Assembly: GCA_964640125.1 (NCBI GenBank)
Contig: CAZXGG010000027.1
Location: 1 to 43,454, forward strand
Direction: 5' to 3'
Length of the DNA stretch: 43,454 bases
From: G020353115 sp964640125
GTDB lineage: Bacteria; Bacteroidota; Bacteroidia; Bacteroidales; VadinHA17
Shown piece after piece: positions 25,067 to 35,100 of the stretch. A program made the position numbers and the translations under genes. Every line of letters begins with the position of its first letter. The stretch's first letter is position 1. The notes beneath the pieces were generated by a model. It searched no databases. It was not told where the DNA came from and saw only the letters and a list, made by a program, of their open reading frames with translations.

Positions 25067-28000
25067 ATGAAACTCAGAGAATCCATTTCAAGGCCACATT
25101 TTTATTCATCCGTTTTATTATCAATTATGCTTGGATTATTCATTCAGGCTTATGCACAACAGATCACACCAGAAATTTACTCATCCCTCACCTACAGGCA
25201 TATTGGTCCTCCCGGAAACCGTACTTCTGCGGTTGTCGGTGTGCCGGGAGATATGAATGTTTATTATGTTGGTGCTGCATCAGGGGGTATTTGGAAATCA
25301 GAAGATGCCGGGTTGAACTGGTTTCCAATATTCGACGATCAACCTACACAGTCAATTGGCGCCCTGGCAATAGCGCCATCGAATGAAAATATTGTCTGGG
25401 CAGGTACCGGAGAACCTTTTATCAGGAGTAATATATCCATTGGAAATGGCGTCTACAAATCAATAGATGCCGGTAAAACCTGGCACCATATGGGACTTGA
25501 TCTTACAGGACGTATTGGGAGGATTGTAATCGACCAACACAACCCGGATATCGTCCTTGTTGGAGCACTGGGTCACTGTTATGGGCCACAAAAAGAACGT
25601 GGTGTATATAAAACCACTGATGGAGGCAGAACATGGAAACAGGTCCTTTTTGTTGATGAGAATACAGGATGCTTTGAGATAGCCATGGATCCATCCAATT
25701 CCAATATTATGTTTGCAGGAATGTGGCCACTGGTGATCAGGACCTGGGGTAGAGAGAGTGGTGGACCGGGGGGAGGGATATATATGTCACGTGATGGGGG
25801 CAATACCTGGAAACACCTCACCGGAAACGGACTTCCGGCCGCACCCATTGGAAAAGTCGGAATTGCAATTTCAGCAAGTAATCCAAAGGTGATCTATACA
25901 ATTATGGAAACAGGTACGCCGAATCGTGGCGTGCTCTGGCGTTCAAATAATGGTGGTGAGAATTGGAGTCTCGTCAGTAAAGATCGTTTGCTGAATGAAC
26001 GATCACATTATGCTTCCAGGATCCTGGTTAATCCGGCTGATGAAAATGAGGTATACTTTGCAGCTAATACGCACAGTATAACATATGATGGTGGTATAAC
26101 ATCGGAAAGGTCTGGTTGGAGTGGCGATGCACACGACCTATGGGCTGATCCCCTGATTCCTGACCGAATGATGATCAGCGACGATGGCGGTGTGAAAATT
26201 ACGACTAACCGTGGTAAAACATGGAACAGGATTGTCCTTCCTATTGCACAAATGTATCATGTGGCAGTTGATAATCAGATTCCCTATTATGTCTATGGAG
26301 GCAAACAGGATGGCCCCGGTTATAAAGGACCTAGTACTGCCAGCTATCGTGCAAATAGTAATTCATCAGAATGGGAAACAACAGCAGGTGGTGAATGTGG
26401 ATTTATTCTTCCCGATCCGGAAAATCCGAATATTGTCTGGGGTGGTCTGTATAATGGCGGATTTACCAGGGTTGATTATAGTACCGGACATGACCGAACC
26501 GTGCAAATCTGGCCTGAATCTGCCTATGGTGCCTCTGCAGGTATACTGAAATACAGGTTTAACTGGACATTCCCAATTCACATCTCCCCGCATAATCATA
26601 ATAAGATATATGCCGGGAGTCAGCATGTTCATGCAACAACCGACGCAGGAAATAGTTGGGAAGTAATCAGCCCTGATTTGAGCACAAACGACCAAAGTAA
26701 AATGGGACCCTCAGGCGGATTGACAAAGGATAACCTGGGTGTGGAATACGGATGTATACTATTTGCCATTGCAGAATCGCCGTTGGAAGAAGGTTGTATC
26801 TGGGCAGGAACAAATGATGGACTTCTGCACATTACCAGAGATGGTGGTGAAATTTGGACCGATGTCACTGAGAACATACCCGATTTGCCACCCTGGGGAA
26901 CCATCAGCAATGTTGAACCATCAAGGTATGATGCAGGTACAGCCTATATTACTGTCGATTTTCACCAGATGAATAACAGGGAACCATTTGTATACAAGAC
27001 TACCAACTATGGGAAAACCTGGAAATCACTTTCTTCCACAATTCCGAAAAGTGTCTTTAGCTATTGTCATTGGATTCATGAAGATCCTGTTCGGAAAGGG
27101 TTACTTTATCTTGGCACTGAAAATGCAATCTATGTGTCTTTCAGTGATGGAGCTACCTGGTTGCCGCTTCAGAATAATTTACCAAATGCACCTGTACATC
27201 ACATGGTGATCCAGGAACATTTTAACGACCTGGTTGTGGGTACGTATGGCCGGGGATTCTGGATTATGGATGATATTACTCCCTTACAACAGCTTACTGA
27301 TGAGGTGATAAATGCAGATTTTCATTTGTTCAATCCTCGTCCAGCATACCGTCTTCATAGTATAACCGGCGGACCACGTGTTACTTCACACGCATATATT
27401 AATTATTATCTGAAAGGGAAGTCAAATTTGCCTATTGAAATAACCATTACTGATAAAAATGAAAGAACTGTACAGAAATTAAGAGGTAGTGGAAAAAAAG
27501 GATTAAACCGCATTGTTTGGGATATGGCATATGAACCAGCCAACCAGGCCAAATTAAGGATTAAACCACCCGGTAATCCTACCGTTGTGGAAGAAAAACG
27601 TTTCAGTGAAACATGGACCCGGGAAGGCTGGTATCCCCTATTGAGCTGGGGAACGTCCGGGGGATTTCGCGGCATACAGGTTGCCCCCGGAGAATATACT
27701 GTGAAAACCACGGTTAATGGGAAAGAATATGTTCAAACATTATCTGTACTGAAAGATCCAAAATCTGCCGGTACACAAGAGAACATTGATGAATTGGTGG
27801 AGATGCAACTGGAGCTAAGGACCGACATAAATTATATCACAGCAATGGTTAATTCAATGGAGTGGATGCGTAAGCAACTTACAGATCTGAAACAGTTGTT
27901 AAAAGATAATAAAATGGCTTCCGCCGTTATTCCAGCTATAGCGGAGTTTGACAACAAAATCGCTGCTATTGAGGATGAAATAGTACAACCTTTTTCCCGT

Positions 28001-28276
28001 GAAGGCGATTCAAAATCATTCCGTTTCCCAAATTTATTGTATAGTAAATTATCGGTTCTGGCTGGCGATGTTGCCCAGAATATTGATTTTGCACCAAATA
28101 AACAACAAAGAGAAGTTCATCAACTCCTGAAAGACCAGATTACATATTATAGTGCTAAATACCAGGGATTGATAGAGAACGATCTTCCTGTCTTTAACAA
28201 CATGCTGGAAGTAAATAATATATCTGGAATTGTCGTGCCTGAATATGACTTGGATGAAAAAATCCCTGAAATTTAG
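25067..28276 (+). CDS. Secreted sortilin/BNR-type beta-propeller protein
   Basis: The 1069-residue protein has a signal peptide ending near AYAQQ (about 31). Roughly ten Asp-box repeats of the form S/T-x-D-x-G-x-T-W follow, including SEDAGLNW, SIDAGKTW, TTDGGRTW, SRDGGNTW, TTNRGKTW, TRDGGEIW and TTNYGKTW. They imply one or two beta-propellers of the VPS10/sortilin or sialidase-like type over residues 40-740. The last 300 residues hold a beta domain (VAPGEYTVKTTVNGKEYVQT) and a helical region. Databases often call such proteins glycosyl hydrolases, but I see no catalytic set. No type IX secretion domain is visible at the end. It probably binds a ligand or processes an exported substrate. It has its own promoter. 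Confidence 0.85.
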   Translation: MKLRESISRPHFYSSVLLSIMLGLFIQAYAQQITPEIYSSLTYRHIGPPGNRTSAVVGVPGDMNVYYVGAASGGIWKSEDAGLNWFPIFDDQPTQSIGALAIAPSNENIVWAGTGEPFIRSNISIGNGVYKSIDAGKTWHHMGLDLTGRIGRIVIDQHNPDIVLVGALGHCYGPQKERGVYKTTDGGRTWKQVLFVDENTGCFEIAMDPSNSNIMFAGMWPLVIRTWGRESGGPGGGIYMSRDGGNTWKHLTGNGLPAAPIGKVGIAISASNPKVIYTIMETGTPNRGVLWRSNNGGENWSLVSKDRLLNERSHYASRILVNPADENEVYFAANTHSITYDGGITSERSGWSGDAHDLWADPLIPDRMMISDDGGVKITTNRGKTWNRIVLPIAQMYHVAVDNQIPYYVYGGKQDGPGYKGPSTASYRANSNSSEWETTAGGECGFILPDPENPNIVWGGLYNGGFTRVDYSTGHDRTVQIWPESAYGASAGILKYRFNWTFPIHISPHNHNKIYAGSQHVHATTDAGNSWEVISPDLSTNDQSKMGPSGGLTKDNLGVEYGCILFAIAESPLEEGCIWAGTNDGLLHITRDGGEIWTDVTENIPDLPPWGTISNVEPSRYDAGTAYITVDFHQMNNREPFVYKTTNYGKTWKSLSSTIPKSVFSYCHWIHEDPVRKGLLYLGTENAIYVSFSDGATWLPLQNNLPNAPVHHMVIQEHFNDLVVGTYGRGFWIMDDITPLQQLTDEVINADFHLFNPRPAYRLHSITGGPRVTSHAYINYYLKGKSNLPIEITITDKNERTVQKLRGSGKKGLNRIVWDMAYEPANQAKLRIKPPGNPTVVEEKRFSETWTREGWYPLLSWGTSGGFRGIQVAPGEYTVKTTVNGKEYVQTLSVLKDPKSAGTQENIDELVEMQLELRTDINYITAMVNSMEWMRKQLTDLKQLLKDNKMASAVIPAIAEFDNKIAAIEDEIVQPFSREGDSKSFRFPNLLYSKLSVLAGDVAQNIDFAPNKQQREVHQLLKDQITYYSAKYQGLIENDLPVFNNMLEVNNISGIVVPEYDLDEKIPEI

Positions 28277-28307
28277 TCAGGAGAATCCCGGAAGAGTTGA
28301 GATTATA

Positions 28308-28670
28308 TCAGCAGGTAATGTGAAACAGACCAATGCATTTGCCTGCTCTCCTGTTCCACTCTTTTATCGCTTCCGGTGTTGGGAGTAGCGTGACTTTGCA
28401 GTTGTTTTCTTCAAGGAAGTTTTGAGCTTCTTCAGATAATTCCAGGACCCCGTACTGACCTGAACCGACGATTATCCCTTCTACTCCCGCTTCATGGACA
28501 TACCTGATTTCGTCCAGTGAAACTGTATGGGATGTTCCATAAATAGCTTTTGACAGTTTTTTCTTCCGTTTCTCAACACTCCCGTTTATACTGATGAGGA
28601 TGTCATGATTATAGGTAGTATCATTGACAGTAATTGAACCAAAGGTTGTATCGTTTATTGTCGGTTTCAT
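28308..28670 (-). CDS. Mth938-like domain protein
   Basis: The 120-residue protein fits the Mth938/NDUFAF3-like fold. It has FGSITVNDTTYNHDILIS near the start, EGIIVGSGQYGVLELSEEA around 64-82 (the conserved glycine-rich loop) and a C-terminal CKVTLLPTPEAIKEWN segment. Members are small, single-domain and of uncertain biochemical role. The start ATG is 18 bp after the sensor kinase stop, so it may be the last gene of the kinase transcript. There is no signal peptide. Confidence 0.82.
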   Translation of the reverse strand: MKPTINDTTFGSITVNDTTYNHDILISINGSVEKRKKKLSKAIYGTSHTVSLDEIRYVHEAGVEGIIVGSGQYGVLELSEEAQNFLEENNCKVTLLPTPEAIKEWNRRAGKCIGLFHITC

Positions 28671-28688
28671 AACCTGTCGGGATAATAT

Positions 28689-31600
28689 TTACTGGTTCTG
28701 TTCAGGTTTTGGTATGGTAAATCCAAATTCACTTCCTTCTCCCAGGAAGCTCTTTACAATCATTTTCCCGCCATTTTTTTCAACAAATTCCTTACAAAGA
28801 ATAAGTCCCAGACCCGTTCCTTTTTCTCCGGAAGTCCCCCTGGATTTGAATTTCAAATCTATTCGAAAAAGCTTGTTAAGATCCTCTTCTGAAATCCCAA
28901 CTCCCTGATCATTTACCATGACAATGATTGTGTGGTCTTCTTCTTTCATTGATATTTCAACCCTTTTATCCTTTCCGGTAAATTTTACTGCATTACCTAC
29001 CAAATTACGGACAACAGTATTGATCATTTCTCTGTCGCCAAACACGAGGATATTTTCCGGAATAGTTGCACTTAAATGCACACCCTTCTTTTCCGCAGGA
29101 ATTTTATGTAAATTATAATTCTCCTGCAGAACATTTGACAGGTTAAACTGAGCAGGCTCAAATTGTATCCTGCCTGATTGCGATCTCGACCAGGTAAGCA
29201 GGTTCTCCAACAGATTATAAATCTGTTTCACTGATTCCTGAATTTTCTGAATACCTGAAATTTTTTCTGCCTCATCTGAGCTGCTATAATTTTGAACTAA
29301 TAGTTCAGTTATTGAAAGCAGGCTGCTAAATGGATTTTTTAAATCATGGGAAATGATGGAAAAAAACTTATCCTTGGTAGCATTTAAATTCATTAAATTT
29401 TTCTCAGATTCGGCCAGTTTTTGATTGGCAATTTGAATATTCTTGTTTTGAATTTTTAGAATTTTATTCGTTCTTGATTTTAATAGCAGTGAATATAAAT
29501 AGACAAAAAATGCCAGTGCCGTAATTATTTCAAGTGCAATGAACCACCATGTTTTCCAAAAAGGCGGTGTAATGATAATTTTTAAACGTGTTTCCGAATC
29601 ACTCCAAACACCATCAGGATTTTCCGATTTAACGGAGAAATAATAGGTCCCGGGGTTCATATTCGCATAGGAAACATAACTTCGTTCACCTGAATAGATC
29701 CATTCATCTTCAATATCATCCATCCGGTAAGCATAGTTCAGGTTTTCTGGTAAAGGATTATTCAGTGCAACAAATTCGATAGAAAAAAAACGGTATCGGT
29801 ATTGCAATACGATTTCCTCTGCATAAGAGATATTGTAAGGGGAAAAGAAATTACCTGCTTCATCCTGAAAAACCAGGTTCTGTGTAACTGTATGGGTTAG
29901 TTTTTCGGGAATAAGTACGTTTACTTCTCTACCTAATACTGCAAGTTTAGTGATGACAAGTTGTGATGTGTTTTTTACCGGAAGAATTTTAACCGGATTG
30001 ATAATATTCAATCCATATACTCCGGCAAAATAAAGTGTGCCACTCTCACCCTTATGGTATGCACCTCCATTGAATTCATTACTTTGCAGACCATCATTCA
30101 TATCGAAGTTTTTCGTACCATAATCCGTTAAATTGAATCTCGAAATACCAAAATTTGTGCTTAGCCAGATATTATTATTTTGATCTGGTAAAATTCCATA
30201 TATTACCTCATTGGGTAATCCTTCATTTTTCCCAAAACGTGTAAATTCTTCACGATCAGGGTCAAACCTGTTTAACCCATCGTTTGTACCAATCCAAAAA
30301 ATCCCGGTTGTATCTTCATATATCGAGAATACTACGTTATCCGATATAGTCAACGGATCTTTGGGATCGGTTAAATAAGATTGAAATGTCCCTTCAGAAG
30401 GATCCATTTTATTTAAACCACCACCATAAGTTCCAATCCAAAGAAATCCTTCTTTATCCTCGTAAATGGATGAATAGATGAAATTACTTGACAGGCTTGT
30501 TGAATCATCGTCTGAATGCAAAAATCGTTCAAATGTTTGAGTATTTCTGTCATATTTATTCAATCCACCCCTGGTGCCTACCCATAAGTCTCCATTTCGA
30601 TCCTCCATTATCACACGCACGGAATTGTTGGATAAAGAATTCATATCGTTTGGATCATTCTGGAAATATGTGAATTTTCCTGTCTCTTGATTTAAATAGT
30701 TTAATCCGCCTCCATCTGTACCAACCCAGATGGTTCCTTCATTATCTTGAAAAATCTCTCTAACGGATGAATGGGATATGGAGGCTGGATCATTTGGCAA
30801 ATGATCGTAGAATGAAAATTCTCCTGTTTGGGGGGAATATTTATTCAACCCCCTGTTGTTTGTCCCAATCCATACGTTTCCATCTTTGTCCTCAATAACT
30901 GACCAGATGAAATTGCTTGAAACGCTGTTTTGATCAAGCGGATCATGTCTGATCAGTTCAAACCTGTGAGATTGTGGATAATATATGCAAACTCCTGCTC
31001 CAAATGTACCAAACCAGATTACACCTGAATGGTCCTCAAAAATGCAATTAATTGAGTTCTCAGAGAGACTGGTATGATCAGCCGGACTGTTTATATAACG
31101 ATAGATATCTCCGGTAGTCGGATTAATTCTGAACAGCCCCGATCCAAAAGTTCCATACCATAGAAACCCTTCTATATCTTCAAGTATGGGTTTCCCGGTA
31201 TTAACAGATAGACTGTGTGTTATATCAACTGCATCTATTACAGATAAGATTTCTTTTGTTTCCCGGTTAAGTTTATACAACCCGCTTTCACTCAGAATCC
31301 AGAGGTTGTGACAACTATCCAGGTACAGGTTTTGAACCGGATTTATTGGATTTCCTGGTTTCCCCTTTTCTGTAACCGGATAAGGTGTAACTCTGTCTTC
31401 GCTACTCGAATAGTTAAATAATTCCTGGTCAGTCCCAATCCATAAATGATCGTCATCAAATATCAGGGAAACGATTTTTTTATCCTTCAGGGTACTCTCA
31501 TCTGGAGAAAATAATGTGAACTCCTCAGTATCAAAGTCATAAAAAAACAGTCCATCATTGGTGCCAATCCACATGTTATTTTTCTCATCCGGGATGATAA

Positions 31601-32147
31601 AATTAATTCGGGAAGACAGGATTGTTCGATCACCTTTAAAATTTTCAACTAAAACCAGTTCCGTGGTATTCATGTCAATTCTGTTCAATCCTTTTAGTGT
31701 ACCTATCCAAAGATATTTTTGATGCGGATCATGGATAATGGAAGTAATTGTATCATTTGACAAACCATATTTATCATCCCCATTATATCTGTACTGTGTA
31801 AATTTTTCACATTTAGGATCAAACCGCGTTAAACCTCCCCTTGATCCAAACCAAAGGATACCAAGACCATCCTCATAAATATGCTCAATCCATCTGTATG
31901 AAATAGAGTTTGTATCCCTTGGATCGGGTCTGAAGATCCTGAAATTTTTCCCGTCATACCGGTTTAAACCATCTTCGGTGCCAAGCCAAATGAATCCTTT
32001 GCTGTCCTGAAAAATACAGTAAACTGAACTTAATGAAAGACCATCATTGATTGTCAGTCTTCTAAACCGGATACCCGGCTCATTTTCTTGAAAATCAGAA
32101 GAGATTAAAAAAATTGAAAGAATAACTAGTGTTATACTTCTTATCAT
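28689..32147 (-). CDS. Propeller-sensor (two-component regulator propeller, Y_Y_Y) histidine kinase
   Basis: The 1152-residue sensor has a signal sequence, then about fourteen propeller repeats of the type GFIWLGTEDGLNRYD from residue 40 to about 750, forming two periplasmic seven-bladed propellers. A Y_Y_Y domain follows (YRYRFFSIEFVALN to YYFSVKSENPDGVW), then a transmembrane helix near 870 (WWFIALEIITALAFFVYLYS). The kinase core comes next, with HisKA FFSIISHDLKNP (His934) and an HATPase with NLVGNAVKF, DQGVGI and GTGLGL. The protein stops right after the ATPase, so the receiver and AraC-type output domains of the classic hybrids are absent, and no response regulator gene lies beside it. 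It probably senses an extracellular glycan or envelope signal. Confidence 0.92.
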   Translation of the reverse strand: MIRSITLVILSIFLISSDFQENEPGIRFRRLTINDGLSLSSVYCIFQDSKGFIWLGTEDGLNRYDGKNFRIFRPDPRDTNSISYRWIEHIYEDGLGILWFGSRGGLTRFDPKCEKFTQYRYNGDDKYGLSNDTITSIIHDPHQKYLWIGTLKGLNRIDMNTTELVLVENFKGDRTILSSRINFIIPDEKNNMWIGTNDGLFFYDFDTEEFTLFSPDESTLKDKKIVSLIFDDDHLWIGTDQELFNYSSSEDRVTPYPVTEKGKPGNPINPVQNLYLDSCHNLWILSESGLYKLNRETKEILSVIDAVDITHSLSVNTGKPILEDIEGFLWYGTFGSGLFRINPTTGDIYRYINSPADHTSLSENSINCIFEDHSGVIWFGTFGAGVCIYYPQSHRFELIRHDPLDQNSVSSNFIWSVIEDKDGNVWIGTNNRGLNKYSPQTGEFSFYDHLPNDPASISHSSVREIFQDNEGTIWVGTDGGGLNYLNQETGKFTYFQNDPNDMNSLSNNSVRVIMEDRNGDLWVGTRGGLNKYDRNTQTFERFLHSDDDSTSLSSNFIYSSIYEDKEGFLWIGTYGGGLNKMDPSEGTFQSYLTDPKDPLTISDNVVFSIYEDTTGIFWIGTNDGLNRFDPDREEFTRFGKNEGLPNEVIYGILPDQNNNIWLSTNFGISRFNLTDYGTKNFDMNDGLQSNEFNGGAYHKGESGTLYFAGVYGLNIINPVKILPVKNTSQLVITKLAVLGREVNVLIPEKLTHTVTQNLVFQDEAGNFFSPYNISYAEEIVLQYRYRFFSIEFVALNNPLPENLNYAYRMDDIEDEWIYSGERSYVSYANMNPGTYYFSVKSENPDGVWSDSETRLKIIITPPFWKTWWFIALEIITALAFFVYLYSLLLKSRTNKILKIQNKNIQIANQKLAESEKNLMNLNATKDKFFSIISHDLKNPFSSLLSITELLVQNYSSSDEAEKISGIQKIQESVKQIYNLLENLLTWSRSQSGRIQFEPAQFNLSNVLQENYNLHKIPAEKKGVHLSATIPENILVFGDREMINTVVRNLVGNAVKFTGKDKRVEISMKEEDHTIIVMVNDQGVGISEEDLNKLFRIDLKFKSRGTSGEKGTGLGLILCKEFVEKNGGKMIVKSFLGEGSEFGFTIPKPEQNQ

Positions 32148-32176
32148 TGTGTGTGTTGGTTATCATTAATCGCATG

Positions 32177-32240
32177 CATTGATAGAACTTTATAAATGGA
32201 AAATTGGTATTCAATTTCCAAAAAATAAATTCTATCAATG
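32177..32240. repeat. Interrupted palindrome upstream of the sensor kinase
   Basis: An outer 11-bp perfect stem, CATTGATAGAA at 32177-32187 with TTCTATCAATG at 32230-32240, surrounds an inner stem TGGAAAATTG/CAATTTCCA (32197-32206 with 32212-32220, one bulge) and a 5-base loop. It lies between the permease stop and the kinase start, so it may be a terminator for the former, an operator or leader structure for the latter, or an insertion remnant. Confidence 0.7.
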
Positions 32241-32320
32241 TAGTTTCAGAATGCAGAATGGCTATAAATCCTGAAAATATCAGACTAAGTTAATGAAATT
32301 CGTACATTTATTTCTCAGGC

Positions 32321-34735
32321 TTATTCGTACTTTAAGGATTCAGCCGGATTCCGAAGCGCTGCCCTGTAGGTCTGGAACGTTACGACCAGCCAGGCAATGA
32401 TAAGGGCCATAAAGGCAGCTACAACAAATATCCACCAGGAGATGCTGGTTCTATACGCGAAGTTTTCCAGCCATTTCTTCATGGCATACCATGCTACAGG
32501 GCATGCCAGACCACTGGCAGTCAGCACCCATATGGTAAAATTTCGGTTTAACAGGGTGACAATTCCCGGCACCGATGCCCCAAAAACCTTTCGGATACCA
32601 ATTTCTTTCGTCTTCCTGTCGGCTATGAAGGATGCCAGCCCAAACAGTCCAAGACAGGCAATGAATATAGCGAGAAAAGAAAAAATAGTGAATAGCTTTC
32701 TTGTTTGCATTTCGTTGATATAGAGATTATCATAATCTTCATCCAGGAAATAATATTCAAACGGCATGTTTTCAGCAAAGCTGTTCCAGGTTTGCTCAAT
32801 AAAATCAATGGTTTCAGACATATTTTCTGTTGTCAGACGGGCAGAAATGTATTGTGGTGTCCGTTGAAAATATCCTCCGATCAGGAAAAGTGCCATGGGG
32901 CGGATCTCCTGGTGCAATGATTCGTAATGATAATCTTTGATCACTCCAATGACATCAAAAATACCACGGTTCTCAGACCAGTTATTGATCTTCTTACCCA
33001 ATGGATTATCCCAACCCAGGAGTTTTGCAGCACTTTCATTCAGAACTGCAGCACAGGAGTCAGAAGGGAAATCCCTGGAAAAAAACCTGCCCTGAGCCAG
33101 ATCGATCTTCAATGTTTTCAGGAAATCATAATCACAGACACAGGCATTCAGTGTAAAACTCTCTTCCACCCCTTCAGCACCGAATCCCCAGTTACTGAAC
33201 CCCTTGCCGGGAAGAGTGTTGGAACCCGATACATCAGAGATTGTATGATGGGAAAAGAGTGCTTCTTTAAAAGCATCATAATTTTCATTCACCGAACCGG
33301 GATTTTGTATGACCAGCACCTGCTCTTTTTCAAATCCCAGTTTTTTATTCTGAAACAGTCTCATCTGCTTGTATACGGTAAAGGTACCTATAATTAAAAA
33401 AATGGAAATGGTAAATTGAAAGATCACCAGGATATTCCTGAGCCATGATCCCCGCTTGTTTTCATCCACATTCCCCTTTAACACGACTACAGGTTTGAAT
33501 GATGATAGAAAAAACGCCGGGTATGAGCCTGAAATGATCCCGACAACTAATCCCAGCAGAAGCAACAAGGGAATAATAACCAGGTTATCAAAAAAATGAA
33601 GTTCAATCGGTTTGCCCAGCAGGTTTTGATACGCAGGCAACAGGCTGATAACGAGAATAACAGCAAGGATCAGGGCAACGAAACTCATGACAACCGATTC
33701 ACTCAGGAACTGTCGTATCAATTTACCCCGGGCAGAACCCACCACTTTCCTGATACCAACCTCTTTCGCTCTCAGGGAAGCCTTTGCCGTGGAAAGGTTC
33801 ATGAAATTAATACAGGCAATCAGCAGAATAAAAATGCTGATAACCGATAGGATATAGACATAGGTTTCATTTCCGTTTGCTTCGAATTCACCGTTCAGAT
33901 CGGAATTGAGATGGATCCCGGTTACCGGTTGTAGAAAATATTCCCAGTAATTTCCCTGTGCGACCCATGCATCAAACTCATCCCCACCCATATATTTCCG
34001 TGTGAATTCCGGAAGCTTTTCATCCAGTGTTGCTTTTGAAGTCCCCTCTTTCAGCACGATATAGGAGATAAAATTATTACTCGTCCATCCGGTATTGTTA
34101 ATGAATTGCGGAAAACTGGTCGACGAAACAAGGAGGTCATAGTGAAAATGAGCATTTACGGGCATATCCTCTGAAATCCCGGTGATCATGAATTCTGCAA
34201 TCGGTGATCCATATTGCGAAAAATCAACCCTTACTATTTCTCCGATAACATCCGTTGTCCCAAAATATTTCTTCGCCATGCTCTCCGTCAGGACCAATGC
34301 ATAAGGTTCTGTCAGCACATCCGATTTGTTCCCACTGATCAGGGGAATTGAAAACACATCATAAAAGGTTGAGTCCACCGCAAAAAACCGCTCTTCAAAA
34401 AAAGTCTGTTCGCCAACAGATACAGGAACCCTGCCAAGTCCAAGGAATTTTACACCGGTCTCTATCTCCGGAAACTCTTCCAGAAGCCGAAGAAAGGTGA
34501 TAGCAGAAGAGTAGGTCTGGTGTATCTTCGTATCTCCAATAGAAGCCCTGACGGCAATTCTGTAAATGCGGTCCGATTTTTCAAAATGTTTGTCATAACT
34601 TACCTCAGGGATGACAAAGACCAGTATCAGTATGCTACAGGCAATGCCGATAGCCAGTCCGAGAATGTTCAGGAAGGATATCCCTTTGTGCTTTACGACA
34701 TTGCGAAAAGCAATCTTCAAATAGCTGAAGAACAT
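32321..34735 (-). CDS. FtsX-like ABC-type permease, MacB family (A)
   Basis: The 804-residue protein has a first helix in FLNILGLAIGIACSILILVFV, a large periplasmic MacB-type core domain (about 45-240), three helices with TAKASLRAKEVGIRKVVGSA (first FtsX domain), a second periplasmic domain and a second FtsX domain containing LAIFIACLGLFGLASF and RKTKEIGIRKVFGAS. It ends AALRNPAESLKYE. The family works with an ATPase to move lipoproteins, peptides or signals through the envelope without classical transport. No ATP-binding subunit gene is in the window. It is a paralog of the permease at 35101. Confidence 0.9.
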   Translation of the reverse strand: MFFSYLKIAFRNVVKHKGISFLNILGLAIGIACSILILVFVIPEVSYDKHFEKSDRIYRIAVRASIGDTKIHQTYSSAITFLRLLEEFPEIETGVKFLGLGRVPVSVGEQTFFEERFFAVDSTFYDVFSIPLISGNKSDVLTEPYALVLTESMAKKYFGTTDVIGEIVRVDFSQYGSPIAEFMITGISEDMPVNAHFHYDLLVSSTSFPQFINNTGWTSNNFISYIVLKEGTSKATLDEKLPEFTRKYMGGDEFDAWVAQGNYWEYFLQPVTGIHLNSDLNGEFEANGNETYVYILSVISIFILLIACINFMNLSTAKASLRAKEVGIRKVVGSARGKLIRQFLSESVVMSFVALILAVILVISLLPAYQNLLGKPIELHFFDNLVIIPLLLLLGLVVGIISGSYPAFFLSSFKPVVVLKGNVDENKRGSWLRNILVIFQFTISIFLIIGTFTVYKQMRLFQNKKLGFEKEQVLVIQNPGSVNENYDAFKEALFSHHTISDVSGSNTLPGKGFSNWGFGAEGVEESFTLNACVCDYDFLKTLKIDLAQGRFFSRDFPSDSCAAVLNESAAKLLGWDNPLGKKINNWSENRGIFDVIGVIKDYHYESLHQEIRPMALFLIGGYFQRTPQYISARLTTENMSETIDFIEQTWNSFAENMPFEYYFLDEDYDNLYINEMQTRKLFTIFSFLAIFIACLGLFGLASFIADRKTKEIGIRKVFGASVPGIVTLLNRNFTIWVLTASGLACPVAWYAMKKWLENFAYRTSISWWIFVVAAFMALIIAWLVVTFQTYRAALRNPAESLKYE

Positions 34736-35100
34736 GATGTGATTGATTTAGAAATGAATCTGGAAACTGGCGTATTCAGATATGTGATTTATTCTATAGA
34801 CATGAAATTTGTTAAAAAGTTACACAAAATCTTCCAGATTTCATTAGATAAAGACTCTGTTTACTTACAGATGCTGCTTAACGTATTTCTTATCTGTTGA
34901 TATTGTTATTCGTAAATACTACTAAGGAGGAGAAAAGTATGAAGAAATAGGCTAAGGCTTAGGAATAATTATTCCCGGAATAAACCTGACAGTGTCTAAA
35001 TGACCTGTCAGGTTTTCCCATTTATTACAGGCCACACTGTTTTATCCTACCACGAATTTCTCCCGGCAGCTTTTTCCTCGGTAGTAGGATCAATTAAATC
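34736..35100. other. Spacer with an orphan translation start and a hairpin
   Basis: On the plus strand, AAGGAGG at 34924-34930 lies eight bases before ATG at 34939. The frame reads Met-Lys-Lys and stops at 34950. GGAATAATTATTCC at 34961-34974 is a short palindrome. A 10-bp hairpin follows at 34983-35014. No other gene is seen. It may be a relic of a deleted gene, a leader peptide or a small RNA locus. Confidence 0.45.
34983..35014. terminator. Possible terminator hairpin
   Basis: AACCTGACAG (34983-34992) pairs with CTGTCAGGTT (35005-35014) over a 12-base loop. A short T stretch follows on the plus strand (GGTTTTCCC) and a broken one on the minus strand, where it could end the permease transcript that stops at 35101. 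Confidence 0.5.

Noticed and set aside
34939..34950. Three-codon reading frame as a real gene
   Set aside because: Too short to call as a gene; recorded only as a spacer observation.
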